Part shown: positions 63,871 to 64,000 of the stretch, piece after piece
Layout: every line of letters begins with the position of its first letter
How positions within the stretch are numbered: the first letter of the stretch is position 1
Source of the DNA: Salipaludibacillus daqingensis
GTDB lineage: Bacteria; Bacillota; Bacilli; Bacillales; Salisediminibacteriaceae
Reading direction: 5' to 3'
NCBI RefSeq assembly: GCF_029891575.1
Contig: NZ_JARZHF010000011.1
Span: 104,042 to 168,041 of the forward strand
DNA length: 64,000 nucleotides
Notes under the pieces: model-generated
Told to the model about the DNA's origin: nothing
Database searches by the model: none
What the model saw: only the letters and a program-made list of their open reading frames with translations
Program-made: the position numbers and the translations under genes

Positions 63871-64000
63871 CTTTATGAATACTCCCGCCACTTAATTTCT
63901 AACGAAATTTGAAGTGGGGGTTTCTAGGGTATCGACTTTCAAGATGACGATTAACCGCTAGTGGAGTTGACACAGTGGTGTGCTAAAAACACCCAACCCC
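63871..64000 (-). mobile_element. Tail of an IS605-type TnpB element (degenerate)
   Basis: On the minus strand, KPPLQISLEIKWREYS and a stop can be read, preceded by a stop where Arg is expected (IP-stop-KPPLQ). This is the end of TnpB in many Bacillus IS605 elements. The DNA forms a hairpin, CCCGCCACTT at 63884 with GAAGTGGGGG ending at 63920, typical of the right end and of the RNA scaffold that guides TnpB. The rest of the element would be beyond the window edge. Confidence 0.5.

Overview
The window is AT-rich DNA with AGGAGG-type ribosome binding sites, strong sigma-A style promoters and Bacillaceae gene families (YeiB/DUF418, DUF1871, VanZ, DUF899, DoxX), so it most likely comes from a Bacillaceae chromosome (Bacillota). 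No rRNA, tRNA or CRISPR array was found. Most of the window is a defence island set in a background of decayed mobile elements and small accessory genes.

Layout. (1) 1-9.7 kb: a truncated YeiB-like membrane protein, an amidohydrolase and alpha/beta hydrolase pair, a MutT-type Nudix gene, DUF899, DoxX, a NucS/DUF91-like nuclease and a beta-hydroxyacid dehydrogenase. (2) 9.3-12.9 kb: a PLD-nuclease/SF2-helicase/DUF3427 protein followed by a second MutT gene that is a close paralogue of the first. (3) 13.4-36.9 kb: a large DNA phosphorothioation (PT) locus. dndB-C-D-E-A on the plus strand make the sulfur modification. dptF-G-H on the minus strand form the known PT-dependent restriction module. 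Between them lies a second set of PT-associated genes: a multi-HTH/RHH protein, Dnd-associated protein 4, an SMC-like ATPase with a small partner, a PT restriction helicase, another small protein, a second DndD and a second DndE-like protein. (4) 37.9-49.5 kb: a NERD-HRDC gene with a 5' frameshift and a coupled membrane protein, a DRT2-like defence reverse transcriptase preceded by a structured noncoding RNA, a large HNH protein, a 1609-residue SF1 helicase with a Vsr-like nuclease, and a fragment of a type I R subunit. (5) 49.8-56.1 kb: an HNH_5-like gene, an unknown gene, DUF5677 and PIN_8 genes, mixed with IS3 and IS66 remnants. (6) 56-64 kb: decayed fragments, then a row of small minus-strand genes separated by related palindromic repeats, ending in what looks like the tail of an IS605-type TnpB element.

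How the parts probably work together: DndA supplies sulfur to DndC, and DndC-D-E with DndA place it on the DNA backbone under control of DndB. DptF-G-H attack unmodified DNA, and the inner module looks like a second, alternative PT-dependent effector or modification set. The reverse transcriptase with its upstream RNA, the helicase-nucleases, and the HNH and PIN genes look like independent defence systems collected at the same site.
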